From contig NC_134398.1 of the NCBI RefSeq assembly GCF_050003625.1, forward strand, positions 16,938,997 through 17,002,996: DNA of 64,000 bases. Direction: 5' to 3'. Below, in pieces: positions 1 through 10,696 of this stretch. Each line of letters starts with the position of its first letter. The first letter of the stretch is position 1. A program made the position numbers and the translations under genes. This stretch comes from Haematobia irritans. Its lineage: Eukaryota > Arthropoda > Insecta > Diptera > Muscidae. The notes below the pieces were generated by a model. That model searched no databases and was not told where the DNA came from. It saw only the letters and a program-made list of their open reading frames with translations.

Positions 1-339
1 TCCGATATTGTTCAGAAATTTCAGAAATAATATCAAATTTTATTAGCACCTTAGATTTGTCGGTCGATGAGTACGAGCGGAGAGCTACCATAGGTCGTTA
101 ATGCGAACTTCACACGGAACTTTCAAAGTAAAAACTAGTGCCAAATATAGTCAATTCGAACAAATATAATCTGATTCTAAAATCAAGGCCACAGTTGCCA
201 CAGTTGGAAGAATTCCACCAAAAATGTAAGATTTCTTACTATTTGGCAGTTTGGTATAATTCTTGAAGTTTTCCTCTCCATCTTAGAGGTAGTTCACAAT
301 TGTTATAAAGAAAGAAATTTGGACCAAATCTCCCATAAA
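1..339. other. Non-repetitive AT-rich flank, no gene seen
   Basis: No credible coding region. The part at about 255-300, around the motif TAGTTCACAATTGTTAT, reappears at about 2870-2920, and both copies are immediately followed by a 29-bp array. It therefore looks like one edge of a duplicated repeat-bearing segment. Confidence 0.5.
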
Positions 340-2036
340 AATAAAATTTTAACAAAATTTTCTACAGAAATAAAATATTGAGAAAATCTTATATAGAAAT
401 AAAATTTTGATAAAAATTTCTATAAAAATACAATTTTGATAAAATTTACTATAGAAATAAAATTTTGACAAAATTTTCTATAGAAATAAAATTTTACAAA
501 ATTTTCTATGGAAATAAAATTTTACAAAATTTTCTATAGAAAAAAATTTTTGACAAAATTTTCTATAAAATAGAAATTAAATTTCGATAAAATTTTCCAT
601 AAAAATAAAATTTTTAAAAAATTTTCTATAGAAATAAAAATTTTGAAAAATTTTCTATAAAAATAAAATTTTGACAAAATTCCCTACAAAAGTAAGAATT
701 TGACAAAATTCCCTATAGAAGTAAAATTTTGACAAAATTTTCTATTGAAATAAATTGAAATAAAATTTTCTATTGAAATAAATTGAAATAAAAATGTCTA
801 TAGAAATAAAATTTTAACAAAATTTTCTATAGAAATAAAATTTGGACAAAAGTTTCTATTGAAATAACATTTTGACAAAATTTTTTGTAGAAATATAATT
901 TTGACAGAATTTTCTTTAGAAATTTTGATAAAAATTTAAAAGAACTAAGACAAAATTTCTATAGAAATAAAATATGGATAAAATTTTCTATAGAAGTAAT
1001 ATTTTGACAAAATTTTCTATTGAAATAAAATTTTGACAAAATTTTCTATTGAAATAAAATTTTGACAAAATTTTCTATAGGAATAAAATTTTGACAAAAT
1101 TTAGTATAGAAATATAATTTTGATAAAATTTTCCATAAAAATAAAATTTTAAAAAAAATTCTATAAAAATAAAATTTTTAAAAAATTTTCTATAGAAATA
1201 AAATTTTGACAAACTTTTCTATAGAAATAAAAGTTTGACAAAATTCCCTATAGAAGTAAAAGTTTGACAAAATTCCCTATAGAAGTAAAATTTTGACAAA
1301 ATTTTCTATTGAAATAAAATTTTGACAAAATTTTCTATGGAAATAAAATTTTAACAAAATTTTCTATAGAAATAAAATTTTAACAAAATTTTCTATAGAA
1401 ATAAAATTTTGACAAAATTTTCTATAAAAATAAAATTTTGACAAACTTTTTTATAGAAATAAAATTAAAAAAAAAAATTTCTATAGAAGTAAAATTTTGA
1501 CAAAATTTTCTATTGAAATAAAATTTTGACAAAATTTTCTATTGAAATAAAATTTTGACAAATTTTCTTTAGATATAAAATTTTGACAAAATTTCTTTTC
1601 TATTATTTCTATTAAATTTTTATCAAAATTTCTATAGAAAAATTTGTCAAAATTATATTTCTATACAAAATGAAATATAATTTTGACAAAATTTTCTATA
1701 AAAATTTTGATAAAAAATGAATAGAAATAAGATAAAATGTCTATAGAAATAAAATATGGTCAAATTTTTTCTAGAAATAAACATATGTTAAAATTTTCTA
1801 TAGAAATAAAATTTTGACAAAATTTTCTATAAAAATAAAATTTTGGCAAATATTTCTATAGAAATACAACTTTTATATAAAAATAAATATCTTGACAAAA
1901 TTTTCTATAGAAATACAATTTGACAATATTTTGACAAAATTTTCTATGGAAACAAAATTTTGACAAAATTTTCTATAGAAACAAAATTTTGACAAAATTT
2001 TCTATAGAAATAAAATTTTGCAAAATAAGATTTATT
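340..2036 (+). repeat. 29-bp AT-rich tandem array (forward orientation)
   Basis: Tandem, variably decayed copies of a 29-bp unit. The unit contains two AAAATTTT blocks separated by GAC, then the perfect palindrome TTTCTATAGAAA. Indels and shortened units are common here, so the array is old. Open frames through it are by-products of low stop density and are not genes. Function is unknown. Confidence 0.9.
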
Positions 2037-2929
2037 TGGTAAAATTTTATCCAAACTTTTGTAGAATATATATGACAGAAATGGCAACCAATTAATTTAT
2101 GTTTTTTAAATTAAATTCTTAAATTCTTATTATGAAGTTTTTCAAATTGTCTATAACAATAACAATAAATAATTTCAGTTTAAGTGGTGGGGATGGTAGT
2201 AAATAGAAACTTGCTGCCATATCATTCATTAACTTAATTTATAAATAATTATATCAACTGGATGAATTAGTGGTTTTGACACATTATTGTGGGTTTACGT
2301 GGTAATTTATCTGGGCTGAGTCGATTGGTTTTTACCATTGATCTGTGGAATGCAAATAATTATCTAAATGCCTATTATCATTGTAATGAAATTTTCAAAA
2401 ATAAAAAATAATAATAAATGAACAAGGCATGACCTACAGTTATATTGGAATGGAGGAGAGAATCATCTGTCGTTGATGAAATTGTATAGGAAAGTCGACT
2501 TTGGCCATTATTGGAAAGGCGACTTTCGAGTTTTTGATAAGTTCCCAGTATAAAATGATCTATATTTGAATTCGAATTTTCGAGGTGTGTATAATGATAG
2601 TCGATTCAAACGGGCAATTTTTGAGATAGTAGCAGTCTTTGACATAAGAAAATTGCTCACTATGAGCAGTAAGGGCAACCCTGAAGCCATTCCAGAGCAG
2701 TAATTGAGTCTATTTAAGAGCGATGCAATGGAGTTACTACGTTGTTTTGTGATAGATACTGAAACAAACACACCATAGAGAAAAGAGCAATCGAGATAGT
2801 GGCCTGTTTCCACCGGGGAATGCTGTCTGTTTCCTTGGCCTTTACAAGAAAACAGACAGTATTGGTACAATTTTTGATGTTTTCCTCTCCATCTAAGAGG
2901 TAGTTCACAATTGTTATATATACATTAGA
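2037..2929. other. Unique AT-rich stretch between two arrays
   Basis: No recognisable gene. Short antisense ORFs (up to 120 codons, about 2508-2908) have no family signature. The blocks near 2800-2820 (motif TTCCACCGGGGAA) and near 2876-2920 (TAGTTCACAATTGTTAT) recur at about 3465-3482 and 262-300, on either side of the neighbouring arrays. This points to a segmental duplication that includes an array. Confidence 0.5.
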
Positions 2930-3455
2930 ATTTGGACAAAATGTTCTACAGAAATAAAATTTTGATAAAATTTTCTATAGAAATAATATTTTGACAAAAT
3001 TTTCTATAGAAATAAAATTTTGACAAAATTTTCGATAGATATAAAATTTTGACAAAATTTTCTATAGATATGACATTTTGACAAAATTTTCTATAGAAAT
3101 GACATTTTGACAAAATTTTCTATAGAAATAAAATTTGGATAAAATGTTTACAAAATTTGCGACAGAAATAAAATTTTGACAAAATTTTCTAAAGAAATAA
3201 AATATTGACAAAATTTTCTATTGTAATAAAATTTGAACCGAATTTTCTATAGAAATAAAATTTTTACAAAATTTTCGACAGAAATAAAATTTTGACAAAA
3301 TTTTCTAAAGAAATAAAATATTGACAAAATTTTCTATAGTAGTAAAATTTTGACAAAATTTTCTATAGAAATAAAATTTTGACAAAATTTTCGATAGAAA
3401 TAAAATTTTGACGAAATTTTTTATAGAAATGAAATTTTAATAAAAATTTCTACAG
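2930..3455 (+). repeat. 29-bp AT-rich tandem array (forward)
   Basis: Same 29-bp unit as at 340-2036, about 18 units, with GACAAAATTTTC and TATAGAAATAAAA blocks in register. It is bounded on both sides by sequence that is also found beside the first array. Confidence 0.9.
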
Positions 3456-3616
3456 AATAGTGGACTGGTTCCACCGGGGAAGGACAAAACAACTTCATTG
3501 AAACGTTTATCGACTTTTGGACAAGGTAAAAACTTTATATCGGAGAAATGCGTCTTTCATGCTAACCAAAATTCGCATTCGCACTGTAAGGACATGAAAT
3601 CTTTGACTTCACGATA

Positions 3617-4400
3617 ATATATTTATACCCTGCGCCACACTGTGGAATAGGGTATTATAAGTTAGTGCAAATGTTTGCAACACCCAGAAGGAGACGAGAT
3701 AGACACATGGTGTCTTTGGCAAAAATGCTCAGGGTGGGCTCCTGAGTCGATATAGCCATGTCCGTACACACATTTTTGTAATCAAAGTCTAGGTCGCAGT
3801 TTTAGTCCAATCGACTTCAAATTTGGCACAGTATGTGTTTTGGCCCAGAATAGAACCCTCTTGATTTTGGAAGAAATCGGTACAGATTTAGATATAGCTC
3901 CCATTTATATATTTCGCCCGATATGGACTTATATGGCCCCAGAAGCCAGATTTTTACCCTAATTGGCTTAAAATATTGCACAAGAAGAACAATTAGTACT
4001 ATAGTCAAGTGTGCCAAGGGTAATATTTAGTACTGTAGTCATGTATGCCACATTTTATTTAAATCGGTTCAGATTTAGATATAGCTCTCATATATATCTT
4101 TCGCCCGACTTAGACGCATATAACCACAGAGATCAAAGTTTTATTCCGATTTACTTGAAACTGTGCACAGGGAGTAGAATTACGGTTCTTGATGTACATG
4201 CTAATTTTGGTTGAAATCGGTTCAGATTTAGGTATAGCTCCCATATTTTCCGTAATAAAGGTCAAAGATCAAAGTTGTAATTCGATTTACGTGGAATTTT
4301 TCACAGAGAGTAGTATTGACACAATGTCATTTCTACTCCCTGTTCAAAAAGCTATGCATGCCAAATTTGGTGGAAATCGGTGAATCGGTGAATCGGTGAA
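3617..4400 (+). mobile_element. Helitron-like/mini-me-like element, subfamily 3, 5' part
   Basis: Starts with the hairpin TATACCCTGCGCC...GGGTATTATAA at 3629-3662, followed by the conserved core that ends in GAGTCGATATAGCCATGTCC (about 3743-3762). The GTCY microsatellite has been lost here. Modules follow with TCAGATTTAGATATAGCTCC motifs (3883, 4069, 4223). No 3' hairpin or CTTG end is visible, so the copy is 3'-truncated or its end lies beyond the Tc1-like insertions. Some modules are shorter than 153 bp. Confidence 0.7.
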
Positions 4401-4453
4401 ATATCGGACCATCCTTGCATTTATTCCACTTTAAAATATTTGAATTTTATATA

Positions 4454-5387
4454 AAGGGTGATTTGTTAAGAGCTTGATAACTTTTTAAAAAAAAAAAAAC
4501 GCATAAAATTTGCAAAATCTCATCGGTTCTTTATTTGAAACGTTAGATTGGTCCATGACATTTACTTTTTGAAGATAATTTCATTTAAATGTTGACCGCG
4601 GCTGCGTCTTAGGTGGTCCATTCGGAAAGTCCAATTTTGGGCAACTTTTTCGAGCATTTCGGCCGGAATAGCCCGAATTTCTTCGGAAATGTTGTCTTCC
4701 AAAGCTGGAATAGTTGCTGGCTTATTTCTGTAGACTTTAGACTTGACGTAGCCCCACAAAAAATAGTCTAAAGGCGTCAAATCGCATGATCTTGGTGGCC
4801 AACTTACCGGTCCATTTCTTGAGATGAATTGTTCTCCGAAGTTTTCCCTCAAAATGGCCATAGAATCGCGAGCTGTGTGGCATGTAGCGCCATCTTGTTG
4901 AAACCACATGTCAACCAAGTTCAGTTCTTCCATTTTTGGCAACAAAAAGTTTGTTAGCATCGAACGATAGCGATCGCCATTCACCGTAACGTTGCGTCCA
5001 ACAGCATCTTTGAAAAAATACGGTCCAATGATTCCACCAGCGTACAAACCACACCAAACAGTGCATTTTTCGGGATGCATGGGCAGTTCTTGAACGGCTT
5101 CTGGTTGCTCTTCACTCCAAATGCGGCAATTTTGCTTATTTACGTAGCCATTCAACCAGAAATGAGCCTCATCGCTGAACAAAATTTGTCGATAAAAAAG
5201 CGGATTTTCTGCCACTGATTTTGGTAATAAAATTCAATGATTTGCAAGCGTTGCTCGTTAGTAAGTCTATTCATGATGAAATGTCAAAGCATACTGAGCA
5301 TCATTCTCTTTGACACCATGTCTGAAATCCCACGTGATCTGTCAAATACTAATGCATGAAAATCCTAACCTCAAAAGAATCACCCTT
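4454..5387 (-). mobile_element. Tc1/mariner-superfamily transposon, internally deleted
   Basis: The terminal inverted repeat begins AAGGGTGATT at 4454 and ends AATCACCCTT at 5387, with a TA dinucleotide on each side (4452-4453, 5388-5389). The element is 934 bp and carries a transposase remnant on the minus strand. It abuts a second, different Tc1-like element, with only TATA between them. Confidence 0.9.
4562..5274 (-). pseudogene. DDD-type transposase remnant, N-terminal DNA-binding region deleted
   Basis: This would be the transposase that cuts and pastes the element at 4454-5387. The 217 residues read from 5215 keep the catalytic half: first D in FSDEAHFWLNG, second D in WFQQDGATCHTA, third D in PRSCDLTPLDYFLWG. 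About 36 residues lie between the second and third D, so the triad is DDD rather than DDE. The original start is probably the ATG at 5272-5274, giving MNRLTNEQRLQIIEFYYQN. At about 5215-5222 the frame then jumps straight to the AENPLFYRQ block. Related full-length proteins have roughly 130 residues of helix-turn-helix sequence in between, so this copy lost its DNA-binding domains and its frame in one deletion. There is no ATG at the head of the long frame (the codon is GTG). Inactive. Confidence 0.85.
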
Positions 5388-5391
5388 TATA

Positions 5392-6691
5392 AAGGGTGAT
5401 ACGGTCAAAAATTGGTCAATATAAACTTGACGTATTTCTTTCAATTTTGCATTTAAAAAACCTGAACACCCCTCATTTTGAAGGTGTGTGTGTAGAATGT
5501 TGCTCCTATTTTGATTTTGGAATTCACTCTTCAGTTGTCAAAATGCCGTCCAAGCAAGAAGAGCAGCGTATCAAAATTTTGCTCGCGCATCGCGAAAATC
5601 CGAGCTACTCGCACGCAAAGCTGGCAAAATCGCTGAAAGTTGCCAAATCAACCGTTACAAATGTAATTAAAGTGTTTGGGGAACGTTTGTCGACAGCCAG
5701 GAAGTCTGGATCGGGGGGAAATCGAAAACCGGAAGCCGCTGAGACGACAAAGAGAGTTTCCGGTAGTTTCATGCGAAACCCTAACCTCTCTCTCCGAGAT
5801 GCCGCAAATAAGCTGGGTGTATTGTCTACAACCGTGCATCAAGCCAAAAAACGAGCCGGACTATCGACTCACAAGAAGGTAGTGAAGTCCAAATCGCGAT
5901 GATAAACAAAATACGACGGCCAAAGCGCGGTCCCGGAGGCTGTACACGACGATGCTGACGAAGTTTGACTGCGTAGTAATGGACGACGAAACCTACGTCA
6001 AAGCCGACTACAAGCAGCTTCCGGGACAGGAGTTTTATACGGCAAAAGGAAGGGGAAAGGTAGCAAATATTTTCAAGCACATAAAACTGTCAAAGTTCGC
6101 AAAGAAATATCTGGTTTGGCAAGCCATCTGTACCTGTGGCTTGAAAAGCAGCATTTTCATAGCTTCCGGGACTGCAACCAAGAAATTTATGTGAAAGAGT
6201 GTTTGAATAAACGTCAGCTGCCTTTCCTGAAGAAACACGGTTGTTCCGTACTGTTTTGGCCGGACTTGGCATCTTGTCATTACGGTAAAAAGGCCATGGA
6301 GTGGTACGCCGCCAACAACGTGCAGGTGGTTCCCAAGGACAAGAACCCTCCCAACACGCCAGAGCTCTGCCCAATTGAGAAATACTGGGCTATTGTCAAG
6401 CGGAACCTAAAGAAGACCAAAAAAAAACTGCTAAGGACGAGCAGCAGTTCAAGGCAAACTGGCTTTCTGCGGCGAAGAAGGTGGACAAGGTGGCTGTACA
6501 AAATCTGATGGCAAGTGTCAAGCGTGAGGACCGGCAATTCGGATTTGGAAAAGATAAAGCCTAACTGAATATTTTTCCTGAATTTTATACTAATTGAACT
6601 TGAAAAAGAAATTTAATATGATTTTTTAAATAAACGATTTCACCGATTTACACGCGTTTTCCCTTGACCAAATTTTGACCGTATCACCCTT
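5392..6691 (+). mobile_element. Tc1/mariner transposon, DD37E type, with about 27-bp TIRs
   Basis: The left end begins AAGGGTGATACGGTCAAAA at 5392 and the right end is its near-perfect inverse, ending at 6691. TA dinucleotides flank both ends (5390-5391, 6692-6693). Length is 1300 bp, usual for a full-length Tc1/mariner element. It carries a frameshifted transposase gene on the plus strand. An 18-bp direct repeat (AATATTTGAATTTTATAT, at 4435-4452 and 6695-6712) brackets this element together with its neighbour. Confidence 0.92.
5543..6564 (+). pseudogene. Tc1-like transposase (DD37E), broken by several frameshifts
   Basis: Starts at the ATG at 5543 (MPSKQEEQRIKILLAHRENP). The N-terminal paired-type helix-turn-helix region is at about residues 1-110 (YSHAKLAKSLKVAKSTVTNV). 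The frame breaks near 5900. The catalytic domain resumes in another frame at about 5952, with the first D in VVMDDETYVKADYKQLPGQ. It shifts again near 6190, where the second D (VLFWPDLASCHYGKKAMEWY) and the final E (PELCPIEKYWAIVKR) follow, separated by 37 residues. This matches the DD37E group known from dipterans. A third shift sits at the A-run near 6420, after which the original C-terminus can be read to the TAA at 6562-6564. With at least three frameshifts the copy is dead, though the triad residues survive. Length without lesions would be about 340 residues, normal for the family. Confidence 0.9.
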
Positions 6692-6712
6692 TATAATATT
6701 TGAATTTTATAT

Positions 6713-6928
6713 ATTTTCCAAAAATCTCCCATGAAATTCCCCGGATATACAACTTCTACACTAAAAAAAAAACACCGGGTAGATGTTCCAAAAATTTTGT
6801 TTTTACTCTATTGATTTTGGTTTTGATTCCCCGCCAAGGAAGCGGAGAATTGAAGTAGTTCTTCATGTCCTTTAAAAATGTATTAAGGACAACTTAAATT
6901 TCAAAACTCAACTTAAACTAGATGTAAA
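6713..6928. other. Short unannotated spacer
   Basis: AT-rich, no gene and no clear repeat structure. It lies between the TA-flanked Tc1-like insertion and the end of the next Helitron-like element. Confidence 0.5.
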
Positions 6929-8359
6929 CATGTATATACGGCCGTAAGTTCGGCCAGGCCGAATCTTATATACCCTCCACCATGGATTGCATAGAAACTT
7001 GTACTGTCATCCCCAATCGAATTACTTGGGTTGTGGTACCTTAAAACTTTTTAACATCGTTTTCTAAATTGTGAGTTATTTCAAACGTGGTAGAGAGCCA
7101 GAATTGAAATATGGGGGTCGCTTATATGGGGGCTATATGCAATTATGAACTTGATATGGACCAATTTTTGTGTGATTTGGGATCGATTTATTTGAGGGCT
7201 ATATATAACTATAGATCGCTATGGACCTAGTTAGACATGGTTGTTAACGGCCACATACTAGCACAATGTACTAAATTTCAACTGACTCGTATGAAATTTG
7301 CTCCTCCAAGAGGTTCCAAAACCAAATCTCGATATCGGTTTATCTGGGGGCTATATACGATTATGGACTGATATGGACCACTTTTGGTATGGCTGCTAAA
7401 TATCATATACTACCATGACACCAAATTTCAACCAGATCGGATGAATTTTACTTCTCCAAAAGGCACCGGAGGTCAAATCTAGGGATCGGTTTTATGGGGG
7501 CTATATATAATTAGGGACTGATATGAACCAATTCCTGCATAGTTGTTGTATACCATATACTAACATCACGTACCAAATTTCAACCGAATCGGATGAATTT
7601 TGCTCTTCCAAGAGGCTCCAGAGGTCAAATCTGGGGATCGGTTTATATGGGGGCTATATGTAGTTATGGACCGATGTGGACCATTTTTTGCATGGTCATT
7701 AGAGACCATATACTACCACCATGTACCAAATTTCAGACGGATCGTATGAAATTTGCTTCTCTTAGAGGCTCCGCAAGCCAAATCAGGGGGTCGGTTTATA
7801 TGGGGGCTATATATAATTACGGACCGATTTGGACCAATTTTTGCATGGTTGTTAGAGATCATATGGTGACACCATGAACAAAATGTCAGGCGGATCGGAT
7901 GAAATTTGCTTCTCTTAGAGGCTCCGCAAGCCAAATCGGGGGATCGGTTTATATGGGGGCTATATATAATTACGGACCGATTTGGACCAATTTTTGCATG
8001 GTTGTTAGAGATCATATGGTGACACCATGAACAAAATTTCAGGCGGATCGGATGAAATTTGCTTCTCTTAGAGGCTCCGCAAGCCAAATCGGGGGATCGG
8101 TTTATATGGGGGCTATATATAATTATAGACCGATGTGGACCAATTTTTGCATGGTTGTTAGATACCATATACTAACATCACGTACCAAATTTCAACCGAA
8201 TCGGATGAATTTTGCTCTTCCAAGGGGCTCCGGAGGTCAAATCTGGGGATCGGTTTATATGGGGGTCAAGGCCGTAGCCAGGATTTTAATTCGGGGGGGG
8301 TTCAACTTAAAAAAAAAATATTCATATAATCTCATGTGTAGAAAATTTTATTTATGCAT

Positions 8360-9923
8360 TTTATTATGCATGGTGACGGGGGTATAATAAGTTTATCATT
8401 CCGTTTGTAACACATCGAAATATCGATTTCCGACTATATAATGTATATATATTCTTGATCAGGGAGAAATTCTAAGACGATATAACGATGTCCGTCTGTC
8501 CGTCTGTCTGTCTGTTGTAATCACGCTACAGTCTTCAATAATGAAGCAATCGTACTGAAATTTTGCACAAACTCGTCTTTTGTCTGTAGGCAGGTCAAGT
8601 TCGAAGATGGGCTATATCGGTCCAGGTTTTGATATAGTCCCCATATAAACCGACCTCCCGATTTGGGGTCTTGGTGTTATCCAATTTTGTTGGTATTATC
8701 CAATTTGCCTGAAATTTGAAATCTAGAGGTATTTTATGACCATAAAGAGGTGTGCCAAAAATGGTGAGTATCGGTCCATGTTTTGGTATAGCCCCCATAT
8801 AGACCGATCTCCCGATTTTACTTCTTGGGCTTATAGAAACCGCAGTTTTTATTCAATTTATCTGAAATTGGAAATCTAGAGGTATTGTAGGACCACAAAT
8901 ACATGTGCCAAAAATTGTGAGTATCGGTCAATATTTTGGTATAGCCCCCATATAGACCGATCTCCCGATTTTACTTCTTGGGCTTATAGAAACCGCAGTT
9001 TTTATTCAATTTACCTGAAATTGGAAATCTAGAGGTATTGTAGGACCACAAATACGTGTGCCAAAAATTGTGAGTATCGGTCCATGTTTTGGTATGGTCC
9101 CCATATAAAACGACCTCCCGTTTTGGGGTCTTGGGCTTATAGAAACCGTAGTTTTTATCCAATTTGTCTGAAATTGGAAATCTACAGGTATTTTAGGACC
9201 ATAAAGAGGTGTGCCGAAAATGGTGAGTATCGGTCCATATTTTGGTATAGCCCCCATATAGACCGATTTCAAGATTTTACTTCTTGGGCTTCTAGAATCC
9301 GAAGTTTTTATCCTATTTGCCTGAAATTGGAAATCTAGAGGTATTTTCGGGTCTTAAAGAGGTGTGCCGAAAACGGTGAGTATCGGTCCATATTTTAGTA
9401 TAGCCCCCATAAGAACGATCTCCCGATTTAACTCCTTGGGTTTCTAGAAACCGTAGTTTTTATCTGATTTGCCTGAAATTGTAAATATTCTGCTATTTTA
9501 GGCTCACAAAAACGTGTATCGGATTAAGTTTTTATCGATCCATTTGGTAATGCCTCCATATAGACCGACTTCACTTCTTGAGGGTGTAGAAGGCGCACTG
9601 ATCATGAAAATTGCTTGAAACTCAATGTAAAATTTCTAGATTTTACTTCTACAGATTTAAGATTTCAAATCAAGACGTTATTTTATAATTTTCTTGCACA
9701 CTTACAAGAGATGTTAATGATTTCTTTAAAACTCAAACAAAAATGGTTCTTATAAATCCAGAATCTGATATAGTCCTCATAGGTGAAATCTTTAAATTTA
9801 TCTTCGGGAAGTGTCCTCAAGTCCTCAAGCCCTCCTAAAATTTCAAAGGAAACCCTAATATTTGGTTCATGGTGGTGGGTATTTAAGATTCGGCCCGGCC
9901 GAATTTAGTGCTGTATATACTTG
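8360..9923 (+). mobile_element. Helitron-like element, subfamily 2, nested in the hAT element
   Basis: Contains the mini-me-like core (GTAACACATCGAAATAT at about 8409, TATATATTCTTGATC at about 8447) and the (GTCY)n tract at 8490-8515. Six modules have their GCCCCCATATA-type motif at 8637, 8791, 8944, 9097, 9250 and 9403, spaced 153 bp (once 154). The 3' end has a perfect stem (ATTCGGCC/GGCCGAAT, 9888-9904), then 15 nt, then CTTG at 9920-9923 followed by T. Part of the 5' hairpin is missing or altered. The modules are open in one minus-strand frame for one or two units only. Confidence 0.85.
8490..8515 (+). repeat. (GTCY)n microsatellite core
   Basis: Alternating GTCC/GTCT units just after the conserved core, the diagnostic position in mini-me-like elements. 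Confidence 0.85.
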
Positions 9924-10120
9924 TTATAATATTAAATTGAGCCGACGGGCTTTTTGGGCCGCAAATAAATCAATGACTTCTTCAGTCAGCACATTTATTC
10001 GGCGATGAACCGACATTAATGCCAATCCTTTGAGTCTACTCTCGCTAGTCGAATTTCTAAGATACGTCTTTAATCTCTTCCTTGTTGAAAATGAACGTTC
10101 GGATGAGCACGTAGTAACTG
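9924..10120 (-). pseudogene. hAT transposase C-terminal dimerisation exon (fragment)
   Basis: The reading starts at 10120 on the minus strand, or a few codons earlier beyond the MITE at 10697-10720. It gives VTTCSSERSFSTRKRLKTYL, then a block rich in leucine and arginine (SRLKGLALMSVHRRIN), as in the C-terminal dimerisation region of hAT transposases. The SSERSFS motif is the family hallmark. The frame runs to a TAA at 9924-9926, exactly at the junction with the nested Helitron-like element, so the true C-terminus may be lost. No zinc finger, catalytic D or remaining core domain is present in the element. It cannot encode a working transposase but may still be mobilised in trans. A second copy of the same exon lies at 63867-64000 on the other strand. 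Confidence 0.88.
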
Positions 10121-10696
10121 CAGGGATAGAAAATGCAGTACTATAGTACTTGTTTCAAACCTTTTTCACCCCGGTCAGTACCGTAGTACCCCCGCGAATG
10201 ATTTAGTACCTTTTGTTAGAAATTTTTGAGTCGATATCAGATTTATGGTACAATAGCTTTGACAAAATATTTTAATATTTTGAGAAAGTTTTTATCAACC
10301 TTATTTGCTAATAGTCTTTTACAAATATGGCAAAACAGGCATGTTCATGTGGGAAGAAAATTTCGATTTTGTAAAAGACATAGCCAAAAACTGGATTTTA
10401 TTGAACTTCAAGAAAGTTTTAGTCGAAAAAAGAATGCGATTCTATATTATCGATTTTTTATTTCGGTAGAAATTGTTGTCAACATTTTATTTCTATATAG
10501 AATTTTTGCAAAATTTTATTTTTATAGAAAATTTCGTCAAAATTTTATTTCAATTGAAAATTTTGTAAAAATTTTATTTCTATAGGAAATTTTTGCAAAA
10601 TTTTATTTCTATAGAAAATTTTGTCAAAATTATATTTTCTTTAAAATTCAGTCTCTTGACAATAATCTTCCAGTGAAATTGTATTTTCCATCCCTG
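10121..10696. mobile_element. hAT-type MITE nested in the hAT dimerisation exon
   Basis: The TIR begins CAGGGATAGAAAATGCA at 10121, with the inverse (TGTATTTTCCATCCCTG) ending at 10696. The 8-bp target duplication AGTAACTG is present at 10113-10120 and 10697-10704. The interior holds a GTACTATAGTAC palindrome near the left end and a short reverse-oriented 29-bp array (about 10480-10640). There is no transposase. The same MITE occupies the same site in the second hAT copy (63127-63858). Confidence 0.92.
10480..10640 (-). repeat. Short 29-bp array inside the MITE
   Basis: About five reverse-oriented units of the window-wide 29-bp repeat. The matching stretch in the second MITE copy is longer, so array length varies between copies. 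Confidence 0.8.

Noticed and set aside
5826..6537. Antisense ORFs across the DD37E transposase
   Set aside because: They are shadows of the plus-strand transposase, which has the family motifs.
7713..8168. 151-codon minus-strand frame across 153-bp modules as a gene
   Set aside because: It is the opposite-strand reading of the same modules that are open on the plus strand. Both strands being open argues that stop avoidance is a by-product of sequence repetition.
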